From Paramicrobacterium sp051513965 (GTDB lineage: Bacteria; Actinomycetota; Actinomycetes; Actinomycetales; Microbacteriaceae), in contig NZ_CP195847.1 in assembly GCF_051513965.1 (NCBI RefSeq), forward strand, positions 1,240,001 through 1,304,000: a stretch of 64,000 nt of DNA. Direction: 5' to 3'. The position numbers were made by a program, and so were the translations under genes. The notes under the pieces are model-generated. The model was not told the DNA's origin. It searched no databases and was given only the letters and a program-made list of their open reading frames with translations. Of the stretch, positions 8,236-17,166 are shown one piece after another (positions within the stretch are counted from its first letter, which is position 1; each line of letters begins with the position of its first letter).

Positions 8236-8281
8236 CGCACACACCGCGCGTCGAGCCACTTACGAAGGAGACAGAGCACCG

Positions 8282-9694
8282 GTGATCACACTCACCATCG
8301 CCGAGATCGCAGACGCGGTCTCAGGGCGTTTCGACGCCTCGGGAAGCGACCTCACCGAATCGAGCGACGTGTCTGGTTTCGTCGAGACCGACTCTCGCGA
8401 GATCACCGCGGGCGGCATCTTCGTCGCGAAGCGCGGTGATGTGACGGACGGTCACCGCTTCGTCGGGGCCGCTCACGCGAACGGGGCAGCACTTGCTCTC
8501 GTGGAACACACCGTCGACGTGCCTATCGCACAGATCGTGGTTGACGACGCAGTGACGGCCCTCGGTGCCCTCGCCTCAGCGGTGATTGCGCGTGTGAAGC
8601 GCGAAGGAGAGCTGACGGTGATCGGCATCACCGGCTCCAACGGAAAGACAACGACGAAGAACCTGCTCGGCGCGATCCTGTCGCCCGAGGCTGAGACCGT
8701 CCTGCCGCGGAACTCCTTCAACAACAGTGTCGGAGCGCCGACAACGATGCTTCGCGTCACGGAGAGCACGCGCTATCTGATCTCGGAGATGGGCGCCTCA
8801 GGAATTGGACACATCGCCCGCCTTGCTCAGATGGCAGCGCCTGACATCGGAATCGAACTCAAGGTCGGAATGGCACACGCCGGCGGGTTCGGCGGAATCG
8901 ACGCAACAGCCACGGCGAAGACGGAACTCGTGGAGGCCCTTCCCGAGAGCGGAGTGGCGATTCTGAACCGGGACGATCCGAGAGTGGCGGCGATGGCCGA
9001 GTCAACGCGGGCTCGCATCGTGTGGTTCGGTGAGCACCCAGATGCAGATGTGCGCGCTGACAACATCGCCGTTTCCCGGGAGGGCACGTCATTCACAGTG
9101 ACGACTCCGACGGGGGCGACGCGCGAGGTGGCTTTCCGCGTCCTAGGTGAGCACCACGTATGGAACGCGCTGGCGGCTCTTGCTGCCGCGCTCGAACTGG
9201 GAATCGACCTCGACACAGCCGTCGAGCGGCTAGAGACCGTGACGCGGGCGGAGCGCTGGCGAATGGAGGTGATGGGCGGTCGCGATGAGGTCACCATCAT
9301 CAATGACGCGTACAACGCGAGCCCCGATTCGGTGGCGGCTGCCCTCAAGACCCTTGTTCTCGTCACACCGAGGGAGAAGCGCACTGTCGCTGTCCTCGGA
9401 GCGATGAGCGAGCTCGGCGAGTTCACCGGCGAGGAGCACGATCGCATCGGACTCACAGTGGTCCGACTCGGCATCGACCAGCTGGTCGTTGTCGGCCCCG
9501 AAGCTCGCCGCCTCCACATCTCTGCAATAAATGAGGGATCCTGGGCCGGCGAATCCGTGTACATGGAGACCGCTGATGAGGCGTTCGACTATCTCTCGCG
9601 TGAAATACATTCGGGCGATACGGTGCTTGTCAAGTCCTCGAATTCGGTTGGTCTGCGTTTTCTCGGCGACCGGTTGGGAGAATTGTTCTCGTGA
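8282..9694 (+). CDS. murF: UDP-MurNAc-tripeptide:D-Ala-D-Ala ligase MurF
   Basis: Adds the D-Ala-D-Ala dipeptide to the UDP-MurNAc-tripeptide in the last cytoplasmic step of precursor synthesis. The 470-residue protein has the MurF N-domain (VETDSREITAGGIFVAKRG), the ATP loop GSNGKTTTK, the NSFNNSVGAPTTML segment specific to MurF, and NDAYNASPDS in the C-domain. The GTG at 8282 precedes the conserved start VITLTIAEIA; an AAGGAG lies about 11 nt upstream, a rather long spacing. The stop overlaps the mraY GTG by 4 nt. It is MurF rather than MurE, and no murE is present. Confidence 0.96.
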   Translation: MITLTIAEIADAVSGRFDASGSDLTESSDVSGFVETDSREITAGGIFVAKRGDVTDGHRFVGAAHANGAALALVEHTVDVPIAQIVVDDAVTALGALASAVIARVKREGELTVIGITGSNGKTTTKNLLGAILSPEAETVLPRNSFNNSVGAPTTMLRVTESTRYLISEMGASGIGHIARLAQMAAPDIGIELKVGMAHAGGFGGIDATATAKTELVEALPESGVAILNRDDPRVAAMAESTRARIVWFGEHPDADVRADNIAVSREGTSFTVTTPTGATREVAFRVLGEHHVWNALAALAAALELGIDLDTAVERLETVTRAERWRMEVMGGRDEVTIINDAYNASPDSVAAALKTLVLVTPREKRTVAVLGAMSELGEFTGEEHDRIGLTVVRLGIDQLVVVGPEARRLHISAINEGSWAGESVYMETADEAFDYLSREIHSGDTVLVKSSNSVGLRFLGDRLGELFS

Positions 9695-10803
9695 TTGCCC
9701 TACTGACGGCCGGAGCTCTCTCGGGAGCGTTCACGCTGTTCCTGACTCCGCTTTTCATTCGACTGTTCCGTGCCCTCGGGTGGGGGCAGTTCATTCGAGA
9801 TGACGGGCCGCAGTCGCACCATTCCAAGAAGGGCACGGCGACGATGGGCGGCATCGTCGTCATCATCGGCACGCTCTTCGGCTACTTCACCGCGATGCTC
9901 CTCACCGGGGACCGAATCAGCGCCTCCGCGCTTCTCGTCCTGTTCATGATGGTCGGGCTCGGCGTCGTCGGATTCGTCGACGACTTCCTCAAGACGCGCA
10001 AACAGCAGAGCCTCGGCCTCGGTGGCTGGGAGAAGATCGCCGGCCAGCTCATCGTCGCGGCGATCTTCGCCGTGCTCGCCATTGGCTTCCCGAACAGCAT
10101 GGGATTCACACCAGGCTCGACCGCGATCTCGCTCATCCGCGATCTCGACATCGACTTCCTTGCGCTCACCCAGTGGGGCTTGGGCGGCACGATTCTCGGC
10201 TTCCTGCTTTACTTCGTCTGGATCTCCGCCCTTGTGACCGCGACGTCCAACGGCGTCAACGTCACCGACGGGCTCGACGGTCTGGCGACCGGAGCGAGCA
10301 TCCTCGCGATCGGCTCCTACATCATCATCGGCTTCTGGCAGTACAACCAGTCCTGCTTCAGCCGTGCACTCTCAGGCGACCTCGCATACAAGTGCTATGA
10401 GGTCGTGGATCCGCTCGGACTCGCGATCGTGGCGTCTGCGATCGTCGGTGCGCTGATCGGCTTCCTCTGGTGGAACACCACCCCAGCACAGATCTTCCTC
10501 GGCGACACAGGGTCGCTCGCGCTCGGCGGCGCCGTGGTCGCACTGGCCATCCTGACGCACACGGAGATCCTCCTCGTGCTGATCGGCGGTCTGTTCGTCA
10601 TCGAAGCCGGATCCGTGATCGTCCAACGCGCGTTCTTCAAACTCACGCATGGCAAGCGCATCTTCCTGATGAGCCCGATCCACCACCACTTCGAGCTCAA
10701 GGGCTGGGCCGAGATCACGGTCGTCGTCCGATTTTGGATCATCGGCGGTCTGCTCGTGGCGGCGGGCGTTGGCACCTTCTACCTCGAATGGATCTCACGA
10801 TGA
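9691..10803 (+). CDS. mraY: Phospho-MurNAc-pentapeptide transferase MraY
   Basis: Polytopic membrane enzyme that transfers phospho-MurNAc-pentapeptide to undecaprenyl phosphate, giving lipid I. At 370 residues it is of normal length with about ten membrane helices. Catalytic motifs are visible: GFVDDFLKTRKQQSLGLG (Asp-Asp pair), NVTDGLDGLATG and, late, MSPIHHHFELKGW. The GTG start overlaps the murF stop (GTGA) and its own TGA overlaps the murD ATG, so the three are translationally coupled. Confidence 0.97.
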   Translation: MIALLTAGALSGAFTLFLTPLFIRLFRALGWGQFIRDDGPQSHHSKKGTATMGGIVVIIGTLFGYFTAMLLTGDRISASALLVLFMMVGLGVVGFVDDFLKTRKQQSLGLGGWEKIAGQLIVAAIFAVLAIGFPNSMGFTPGSTAISLIRDLDIDFLALTQWGLGGTILGFLLYFVWISALVTATSNGVNVTDGLDGLATGASILAIGSYIIIGFWQYNQSCFSRALSGDLAYKCYEVVDPLGLAIVASAIVGALIGFLWWNTTPAQIFLGDTGSLALGGAVVALAILTHTEILLVLIGGLFVIEAGSVIVQRAFFKLTHGKRIFLMSPIHHHFELKGWAEITVVVRFWIIGGLLVAAGVGTFYLEWISR

Positions 10804-12335
10804 CTCCACGGCACGCGGTACCAGACCGCATCTCCGGGCTCACCAGCTGGCACTCAGAATGGTCCGGCCTTCGAGTCGCAGTACTCGGGCTCGGGGCGAC
10901 AGGCTTCTCCGTCGCCGACACGCTGACAGAACTGGGTGCCGAGGTCGTGGTTCTCGCCGAAGAGGCAGACGAGCAGCGTGCCCGGCTGCTCCCCGTGATC
11001 GGTGCGCGACTGGTCGAGCACGATCTTCAGAGTCCGCCTCAGGAATTGCTGGATCTTGATCCCGAGGTGATCGTCGCATCTCCCGGATTCTCGCCCCATC
11101 ACCCGCTTATCACGTGGGCGGGGGAACAGGGCATCCCTCTCTGGGGAGACATCGAGCTGGCGTGGCGTCTTCGAGACAAGACTGGCACGCCAGCCGAGTG
11201 GATTCTCGTGACCGGGACGAACGGCAAGACGACGACAGTTCAGCTTGCGGCCAGCATGATCGCCGCAGCCGGGCACACCGTCGCACCGTGCGGCAACATC
11301 GGAGTGCCCGTTCTGGATGCGGTCCGTGACCCGGCGGGATTCGACGTCTTCGTCGTCGAGCTTTCCAGTCACCAGCTTCATTACCTCAAACAGAGCGGGG
11401 CAGATGTCTCTCCGCTCTCTTCGGTGTGTCTCAATATCGCCGCCGATCACCTCGAATGGCACGGCTCCTTCGAGAGCTATCGCGACGCGAAGGCGCATGT
11501 CTACGAGAACACCCGTGTCGCATGCGTGTACAACAAAGCGGACGACGAGACACGGTCGATGGTCGAGGATGCCGAAGTCATCGAAGGTGCGCGGGCCATC
11601 GGCTTCGATCGGGGAGTTCCCGGACCGAGCGACTTCGGAGTCGTGGACGGCATTCTCTGCGACCGTGCATTCCTCGATGACCGTCGTTCGACGGCGTTGG
11701 AGATCATCACCATCGAGGAGCTCACAGCCGTCGGCCTCGACGCGCCCCACGTGGTGTCCAACGTTCTCGCAGCCTCCGCTCTCGCGCGATCGTACGGAGT
11801 CTCGCCGGAGGCGATCAAAGCGGCACTGCAGAACTTCTCGCTTGATGCCCACCGCATCGAGACGGTGCTCGAGTCTGACGGCATCCGCTGGGTCGATGAC
11901 TCGAAGGCGACGAACGCTCACGCAGCCGAGGCGTCGCTCATGGCCTACACATCGGTCGTGTGGATGCTCGGCGGCCAGCTCAAAGGCATAGACATCGAAC
12001 CGCTCATCGAACGCCACGCCGCGCGTCTCCACGGCGCCGTCGTGATCGGGGCGGAGCAGCTGGCGATCTCCTCAGCGTTGGAGCGACACGCGCCCGACGT
12101 TCCCGTCGTGCTCGTCGATCCGGCAGAAACTGAAACTGTGATGCGACGCGCGGTGCATGCCGCACGGTCGATCGCGGAACCCGGGGACGTCGTGCTGCTC
12201 GCTCCGGCTGCGGCATCATTCGATCAATTCGAAGGGTACGCGGAGCGCGGGCGCCAGTTCGCGGACGAAGTGCGAAATTCTCAGGGAGGTGGGGCAGATG
12301 CCACGACAGACGAGCCTCACCGACCCAACGCCTGA
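10800..12335 (+). CDS. murD: UDP-MurNAc-L-Ala:D-Glu ligase MurD
   Basis: Adds D-glutamate to UDP-MurNAc-L-Ala in the cytoplasm. The 511-residue protein has the N-terminal Rossmann-like domain (VAVLGLGATGFSVADTL), the ATP loop VTGTNGKTTT, the HLEWHGS segment and, in the C-domain, WVDDSKATNAHA, which is MurD-specific. The ATG at 10800 overlaps the mraY stop by 4 nt. The C-terminal 38 nt overlap ftsW in another frame, so the tail (NSQGGGADATTDEPHRPNA) encodes the ftsW ribosome site as well. Confidence 0.97.
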   Translation: MTPRHAVPDRISGLTSWHSEWSGLRVAVLGLGATGFSVADTLTELGAEVVVLAEEADEQRARLLPVIGARLVEHDLQSPPQELLDLDPEVIVASPGFSPHHPLITWAGEQGIPLWGDIELAWRLRDKTGTPAEWILVTGTNGKTTTVQLAASMIAAAGHTVAPCGNIGVPVLDAVRDPAGFDVFVVELSSHQLHYLKQSGADVSPLSSVCLNIAADHLEWHGSFESYRDAKAHVYENTRVACVYNKADDETRSMVEDAEVIEGARAIGFDRGVPGPSDFGVVDGILCDRAFLDDRRSTALEIITIEELTAVGLDAPHVVSNVLAASALARSYGVSPEAIKAALQNFSLDAHRIETVLESDGIRWVDDSKATNAHAAEASLMAYTSVVWMLGGQLKGIDIEPLIERHAARLHGAVVIGAEQLAISSALERHAPDVPVVLVDPAETETVMRRAVHAARSIAEPGDVVLLAPAAASFDQFEGYAERGRQFADEVRNSQGGGADATTDEPHRPNA

Positions 12336-13503
12336 GCGCACGGGCCCGAGCGCGACACGCCTGACTCTGGGTCGTCTCGAGAAGGCGGTTCCGTCGAACT
12401 TCGTGCTGCTGCTCGGGGTCACCCTGTTCCTCGTGATCTTCGGGCTGGTCATGGTCGCTTCGGCATCCTCGATCGACTCGTACCTCGACTCGGACGGATT
12501 CTTCGGCGGCTTCTGGAAGCAGGCGACGTACGCCGCGATCGGCATCCCGCTCATGCTCGTGATGAGCCGGTTTCCGATCTCATTCTGGAAACGCTGGGCA
12601 TGGCCGGCGATCGGCGCCTCGCTCGTTCTCCAGGGCCTCGTCTTCACACCGCTCGGAATCGATGATGGCGGCAACCGAAACTGGATCGCTCTGGGGCCGA
12701 TTCGCGGACAGCCATCCGAGCTGGTGAAGCTCGCACTCATCATCTGGCTCGCGATGATTCTGACGCGCAAGCAGAAGAAGCTCGACGACTGGAAGCACGT
12801 TCTCGTTCCCGTTGTCCCGGTCGCTGGTCTCGCCATTCTGATGGTCCTGCTCGGTCATGACCTCGGAACCGTCAGCATCATCGCGGGGATCGTGCTCGGC
12901 GCGCTGTACTTCGCGAACGTGAAGCTTCGCTACCTCGCCGTCCCGGTGCTGATCGGCGCAAGCCTGCTCGTGGTCATGGCGCTGACGAGTGAGAACCGGA
13001 TGCGTCGAATCCTCTCGTTCCTCGACGCTGAGTGCGCCGACTACGAAGGACTGTGCTGGCAGCCGCTCCACGGAACGTGGGCTCTCGCCGGTGGCGGCAT
13101 CTTCGGTCGGGGACTCGGAAACTCCCACGAGAAATGGGCGTGGCTCCCCGCGGCATCCAACGACTACATCTTCGCCATCATCGGAGAAGAGCTCGGTCTG
13201 ATCGGCTGTATCGTGCTCCTGGCTCTCTTCGTCGTGATGACGGTGATCTTCCTGCGCATCATGCGATCGGCATCCGACCCCTTCACACGCATCGCAACCG
13301 GTACAGTAATGGTTTGGATCATCGGGCAGGCGTTCGTCAACATCGGCGTCGTGCTCAGGGTGTTCCCCGTGCTCGGTGTTCCTCTTCCGTTCATATCCGC
13401 GGGAGGAACCGCGCTACTGACCGGGATGATGGCGATAGGCGTCGTGCTCTCGTGCGCGCGACATGATGATGCGAGCCGTGCTCGCGTGGAGGCTGGACAA
13501 TGA
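12298..13503 (+). CDS. ftsW: Lipid II polymerase FtsW (SEDS family)
   Basis: Septal peptidoglycan glycosyltransferase that works with FtsI. The 401-residue protein has about ten membrane helices and the SEDS signatures GLVMVASASS, GIDDGGNRNWI and PLPFISAGGTALL near the end. The ATG at 12298 is chosen for its excellent ribosome site (GGGAGGTGGGG, inside the end of murD). The gene overlaps murD by 38 nt and murG by 4 nt. Confidence 0.96.
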   Translation: MPRQTSLTDPTPERTGPSATRLTLGRLEKAVPSNFVLLLGVTLFLVIFGLVMVASASSIDSYLDSDGFFGGFWKQATYAAIGIPLMLVMSRFPISFWKRWAWPAIGASLVLQGLVFTPLGIDDGGNRNWIALGPIRGQPSELVKLALIIWLAMILTRKQKKLDDWKHVLVPVVPVAGLAILMVLLGHDLGTVSIIAGIVLGALYFANVKLRYLAVPVLIGASLLVVMALTSENRMRRILSFLDAECADYEGLCWQPLHGTWALAGGGIFGRGLGNSHEKWAWLPAASNDYIFAIIGEELGLIGCIVLLALFVVMTVIFLRIMRSASDPFTRIATGTVMVWIIGQAFVNIGVVLRVFPVLGVPLPFISAGGTALLTGMMAIGVVLSCARHDDASRARVEAGQ

Positions 13504-14579
13504 CTCGGTACCTCTTGGCAGGTGGCGGAACGGCGGGGCACGTCAATCCGCTGCTGGCGACCGCTGATGCGATCAGGGAGCGGGAGCCGGATGCTGAGAT
13601 CGTCGTGCTCGGCACAAAGGAGGGCCTCGAAGCTCGACTGGTGCCTGAGCGAGGCTACGAGCTCAGCATGATTCCAAAAGTGCCGTTCCCTCGCCGCTTG
13701 AACAAGGCGGCATTCAAGTTTCCGAATCTGCTGAGGCGAGCACGAGGACGTGCCATCCGTCTCATCGACAGACGCTCCATCGACGTCGTGGTCGGCTTCG
13801 GAGGGTATGCGGCGACGCCGGCGTATCTCGCGGCGAAGAAGCGCCATATTCCGCTCGTCGTTCACGAGGCGAATGCCAAGCCCGGCCTGGCGAACATTCT
13901 CGGGGCTCGCTATACGAAGTTCGTTGGTGTGGCCTTTCACGGCACCAAGATCAAGAACGGACGTTTCGTCGGCATGCCGTTGCGCCCCGAAATCGAGAAG
14001 ATGGACTTCGACAAGGCACGCCGAGAGGGCATCGAGCGATTCGGCCTCGACCCGGCGCGGAAGACGCTGCTTGTGACGGGAGGATCCCAAGGAGCGCTGC
14101 GGCTCAACACGGGGATCATCGATGCGGCGCAGGACATCATCGATGCAGGGTGGCAGATCATCCATCTCGTCGGCGAGAAGGCGAACATCACGGCGCCAAA
14201 GCAGCTTCAATACCACATGGTCAGGTACTGCGACCGAATGGACCTCGCCCTCGCGGTCGCGGACTTCGCGGTCTCTCGCGCCGGCGCGGCGACGGTGTCA
14301 GAGCTGACGGCCGTCGGAGTGCCCGCGATGTACATCCCGTACCCGGTCGGCAACGGCGAACAGCGTCTCAACGCAGCAGATGCTGTAGGGGCGCGCGGAG
14401 CCATCCTCGTCGATGACGCTGACTTCACGCCCGAGTACGTGCGCGAGCAATTGGTGCCGCTGCTCAGCGATCAGGTGCGCGTGCATGACATGGCTGTGCA
14501 AGCTCGCCACATCGGCTCGCTCGAAGGCACGAAGCGTATGCTTCAGCTGATCGACGACGCCGCCGCATCGGCATCCTGA
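13500..14579 (+). CDS. murG: Lipid II synthase MurG (GT28)
   Basis: Peripheral membrane glycosyltransferase that adds GlcNAc to lipid I. At 359 residues it is full length with two Rossmann domains: the N-terminal LAGGGTAGHVNPLLA loop, VGFGGYAATPAYLAA, HEANAKPGLAN, and the UDP-GlcNAc-binding LLVTGGSQGALRLN and SRAGAATVSELTA. The ATG overlaps the ftsW stop by 4 nt. Confidence 0.97.
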   Translation: MTRYLLAGGGTAGHVNPLLATADAIREREPDAEIVVLGTKEGLEARLVPERGYELSMIPKVPFPRRLNKAAFKFPNLLRRARGRAIRLIDRRSIDVVVGFGGYAATPAYLAAKKRHIPLVVHEANAKPGLANILGARYTKFVGVAFHGTKIKNGRFVGMPLRPEIEKMDFDKARREGIERFGLDPARKTLLVTGGSQGALRLNTGIIDAAQDIIDAGWQIIHLVGEKANITAPKQLQYHMVRYCDRMDLALAVADFAVSRAGAATVSELTAVGVPAMYIPYPVGNGEQRLNAADAVGARGAILVDDADFTPEYVREQLVPLLSDQVRVHDMAVQARHIGSLEGTKRMLQLIDDAAASAS

Positions 14580-14606
14580 TTCGCTCCCTGAACGAAGGAC
14601 CCCACT

Positions 14607-16004
14607 GTGATCAAGCCCGACCTCTCCGCTCCCGTTCCCGAGACGATTGGTGCTGTGCATTTCGTCGGTATCGGCGGATCCGGCATGAGCGGCATCGCTC
14701 GGCTCTTCCTCGCGGGCGGGCATCGTGTGAGCGGATCTGACCGCGGCGAGTCGGAGAACGTGGACGAGCTTCGCGCTCTCGGTGCTGAGATCGCGATTGG
14801 GCATGACGCGGCGAACCTCGGTGATGTGGATGCCGTTGTCGTGACGAGCGCGATCTGGCCAGACAACCCCGAGTACCTTGCGGCGAAGGAGCGAGGCATC
14901 CCCGTGCTGCATCGCTCGCAGGCGCTGGCCTGGCTCATCGCCGGATCACGTCTCGTCTCCGTGGCGGGTGCGCACGGCAAAACCACCTCGACCGGCATGA
15001 TCGTGACGGGACTCCTCGGGCTTGGGGCAGATCCGAGCTTTGTGAACGGCGGCGTGATCGAGTCGCTCGGAGTCAGCTCGCGGCCCGGATCGGATGACCT
15101 TTTCGTGGTCGAGGCGGATGAGTCCGATGGCTCGTTCCTCCTGTATGACACCGCTGTGTCGCTCATCACGAACGTGGACCCCGACCACCTCGACCACTAC
15201 GGGTCACTGGAGAACTTCGAGAAGGCGTTCGTCGAGTTCGCGGAGAAGTCTCGAGAGCTCGTCGTGATCTCGGCCGATGATCCCGGTGCGAGTCGCGTGC
15301 GGAGCCGCGTGAAGCATCCTCATGTCATCACGTTCGGTGTGGCTGAGGATGCCGACGTGCGCATCTCGAACGTCAGCGAATCGGGCCCGCTCGCCTTCAT
15401 CGTCACCTACCGCGGTGTCGACTACTCGGCGGCGCTCGGGGTTCCCGGCATGCACAACGCAATAAACGCGGCAGGTGCTTTCGCTGTGCTCGTCGGACTG
15501 GGATTCGACCCCGCGGACTCGATTCGCTCCATCGGGGACTTCGGTGGGACCAAACGTCGCTTCGAACTTCACGGAACCATCGGGGGCGTCAGTGTCTTCG
15601 ACGACTACGCACATCACCCGACGGAAGTGGCAGCAGCCCTCGGAGCCGCACGCACTGTTGTCGGTGCCGGGCGCATCATCGCCGTGCACCAACCGCATCT
15701 TTACAGTCGCACCAAGCTCTTCGCGGGCGAGTTCGCCGAAGTCCTCGAGGAGTACGCCGACCATACGATCGTGCTCGACGTGTGCGGGGCGCGCGAGGAC
15801 CCGATTCCGGGAGTGACCGGAGAGCTCGTCTCGGAGCGGTTCGGAGACGTTGCCAACGTCGACTACGTTCCCGATTGGCAGAAGGCGGCTGATCGTGCAG
15901 CTGAACTTGCGCGTGAGGGAGACTTCATCATCACGCTCGGCTGCGGTGACGTTTACCTGATCGTTCCGCAGCTGCTCGAGGCGCTCGGACAGGAGCACGG
16001 GTAG
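14607..16004 (+). CDS. murC: UDP-MurNAc:L-alanine ligase MurC
   Basis: First Mur ligase, adding L-Ala to UDP-MurNAc. The 465-residue protein shows VHFVGIGGSGMSGIA (UDP-binding loop), VAGAHGKTTSTGM (P-loop), FVVEADESDGSF and FDDYAHHPTEV, all characteristic of MurC. The GTG at 14607 has GAAGGAC upstream. It is followed 5 nt later by ftsQ. Confidence 0.97.
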   Translation: MIKPDLSAPVPETIGAVHFVGIGGSGMSGIARLFLAGGHRVSGSDRGESENVDELRALGAEIAIGHDAANLGDVDAVVVTSAIWPDNPEYLAAKERGIPVLHRSQALAWLIAGSRLVSVAGAHGKTTSTGMIVTGLLGLGADPSFVNGGVIESLGVSSRPGSDDLFVVEADESDGSFLLYDTAVSLITNVDPDHLDHYGSLENFEKAFVEFAEKSRELVVISADDPGASRVRSRVKHPHVITFGVAEDADVRISNVSESGPLAFIVTYRGVDYSAALGVPGMHNAINAAGAFAVLVGLGFDPADSIRSIGDFGGTKRRFELHGTIGGVSVFDDYAHHPTEVAAALGAARTVVGAGRIIAVHQPHLYSRTKLFAGEFAEVLEEYADHTIVLDVCGAREDPIPGVTGELVSERFGDVANVDYVPDWQKAADRAAELAREGDFIITLGCGDVYLIVPQLLEALGQEHG

Positions 16005-16009
16005 GCAGA

Positions 16010-17008
16010 GTGAAGCGTCCAGGGGGATTCACGCCGGCTGCGAAGCCGGAGCCGGAGAACGAGAAGCCTGACACCGATCGTGGTGATGTCATCACGTATG
16101 TCGGTCGATTCTCTTCCGGTTCTGCAGGTGAGCCCCCTGAGAAGCAGGATGCCGGCGCAGAACGCACCGCTGACGAAGAGCAGAAGGCATCGAAGCTCGA
16201 CGAGTACCCGCGGGATGGCTCGGATCGATCGCCACGCGGCTTCGGATGGTGGTCGCTGCAGCGAGCCGTCTGGGCGCGGCGCCGGCTGGAGCGCCAGGAG
16301 ATCAAGCGGTTCACAGCGCGCCAGCGGAGGCGTCGACGCAACATCCTGATCTCGCTTGGCGCAGTGCTCCTCGTGGCTGTTGGTTCAGTCGGCGTGGCGT
16401 ACTCACCGATCATGGCCGTAAAAGAAGTGACGGTTGAGGGAGCGAAGCTTGTCAACAGCGATGCCATCGTGGAGGATCTGAAGAGTCAGATCGGCACGCC
16501 GCTGCCGCTTGTCGATCAGCGTGCGATCAAGGCATCCCTCGTCAAATATCCGCTGATCCAGAGCTACACCGTCGAGGCTGTGCCGCCGTCGACGCTGATC
16601 GTTCGACTTGTGGAGCGCGAGCCTCTCGGCGTGCTGAAAGCCAAGGACGGCTATTCGGTTGTGGATGCGGCGGGAGTCGTGCTGCGGACCTCCACAGAGC
16701 GTCCAGCGGGCTTCCCCGTCATCGACACGAGCCCCGACCCGGAGAGCCGAGGCTTCACCGCTGCGGCCGCCGTTCTGCGAGCGCTTCCCGATGATGTGCG
16801 CTCGAAGGTGGATCGTATCGAGGCGTCGACCCGCGACGATGTCACGCTGGTCTTCGCCGACAGCGGAGCGATCGTGCGGTGGGGGAGCGATGAGAACTCT
16901 GCTCAGAAGGCGAAGACGCTCACCGAGCTGATGAAGGCGTACCCTCCTGACTCCGTGGAGTACTACGACGTCTCCAGCGCCGAGAACGTGGTGCTCAAAC
17001 CTCGCTGA
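16010..17008 (+). CDS. ftsQ: Division protein FtsQ/DivIB
   Basis: 332-residue bitopic membrane protein that links the FtsL complex to early divisome proteins. It has an unusually long, charged cytoplasmic region (about 1-107, Pro/Glu/Arg-rich), one membrane helix (about 112-133), a POTRA domain starting at VKEVTVEGAKLV and the FtsQ beta domain with IVRLVEREPLG. The GTG start lies 5 nt after the murC stop. The last gene before a 158-nt gap and ftsZ. Confidence 0.93.
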   Translation: MKRPGGFTPAAKPEPENEKPDTDRGDVITYVGRFSSGSAGEPPEKQDAGAERTADEEQKASKLDEYPRDGSDRSPRGFGWWSLQRAVWARRRLERQEIKRFTARQRRRRRNILISLGAVLLVAVGSVGVAYSPIMAVKEVTVEGAKLVNSDAIVEDLKSQIGTPLPLVDQRAIKASLVKYPLIQSYTVEAVPPSTLIVRLVEREPLGVLKAKDGYSVVDAAGVVLRTSTERPAGFPVIDTSPDPESRGFTAAAAVLRALPDDVRSKVDRIEASTRDDVTLVFADSGAIVRWGSDENSAQKAKTLTELMKAYPPDSVEYYDVSSAENVVLKPR

Positions 17009-17120
17009 GCTGTCGAAACGCTGAATTCGGAGTACGGCATCGCGACACGCCCGCGTGTCAGAAGGGCACGGGGACGTCGCCCGCATAACGTGAATGTCAG
17101 GAAATGCATACTCAGCATAA

Positions 17121-17147
17121 CTTTAACCCTTAACTTGAGGTTGAAAG
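17121..17147. promoter_or_regulatory. Imperfect palindrome in the ftsZ leader
   Basis: CTTTAACC (17121-17128) and GGTTGAAAG (17139-17147) form an imperfect inverted repeat across CTTAACTTGA, ending 19 nt before the ftsZ start. It could be an operator or a short leader hairpin controlling ftsZ; nothing in the sequence names the binding protein. Confidence 0.35.
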
Positions 17148-17166
17148 TTCTCATCGGAGGCCGGAC

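Noticed and set aside
10854..12032. 392-codon open frame antisense to murD
   Set aside because: Shadow of murD, which has all family motifs.
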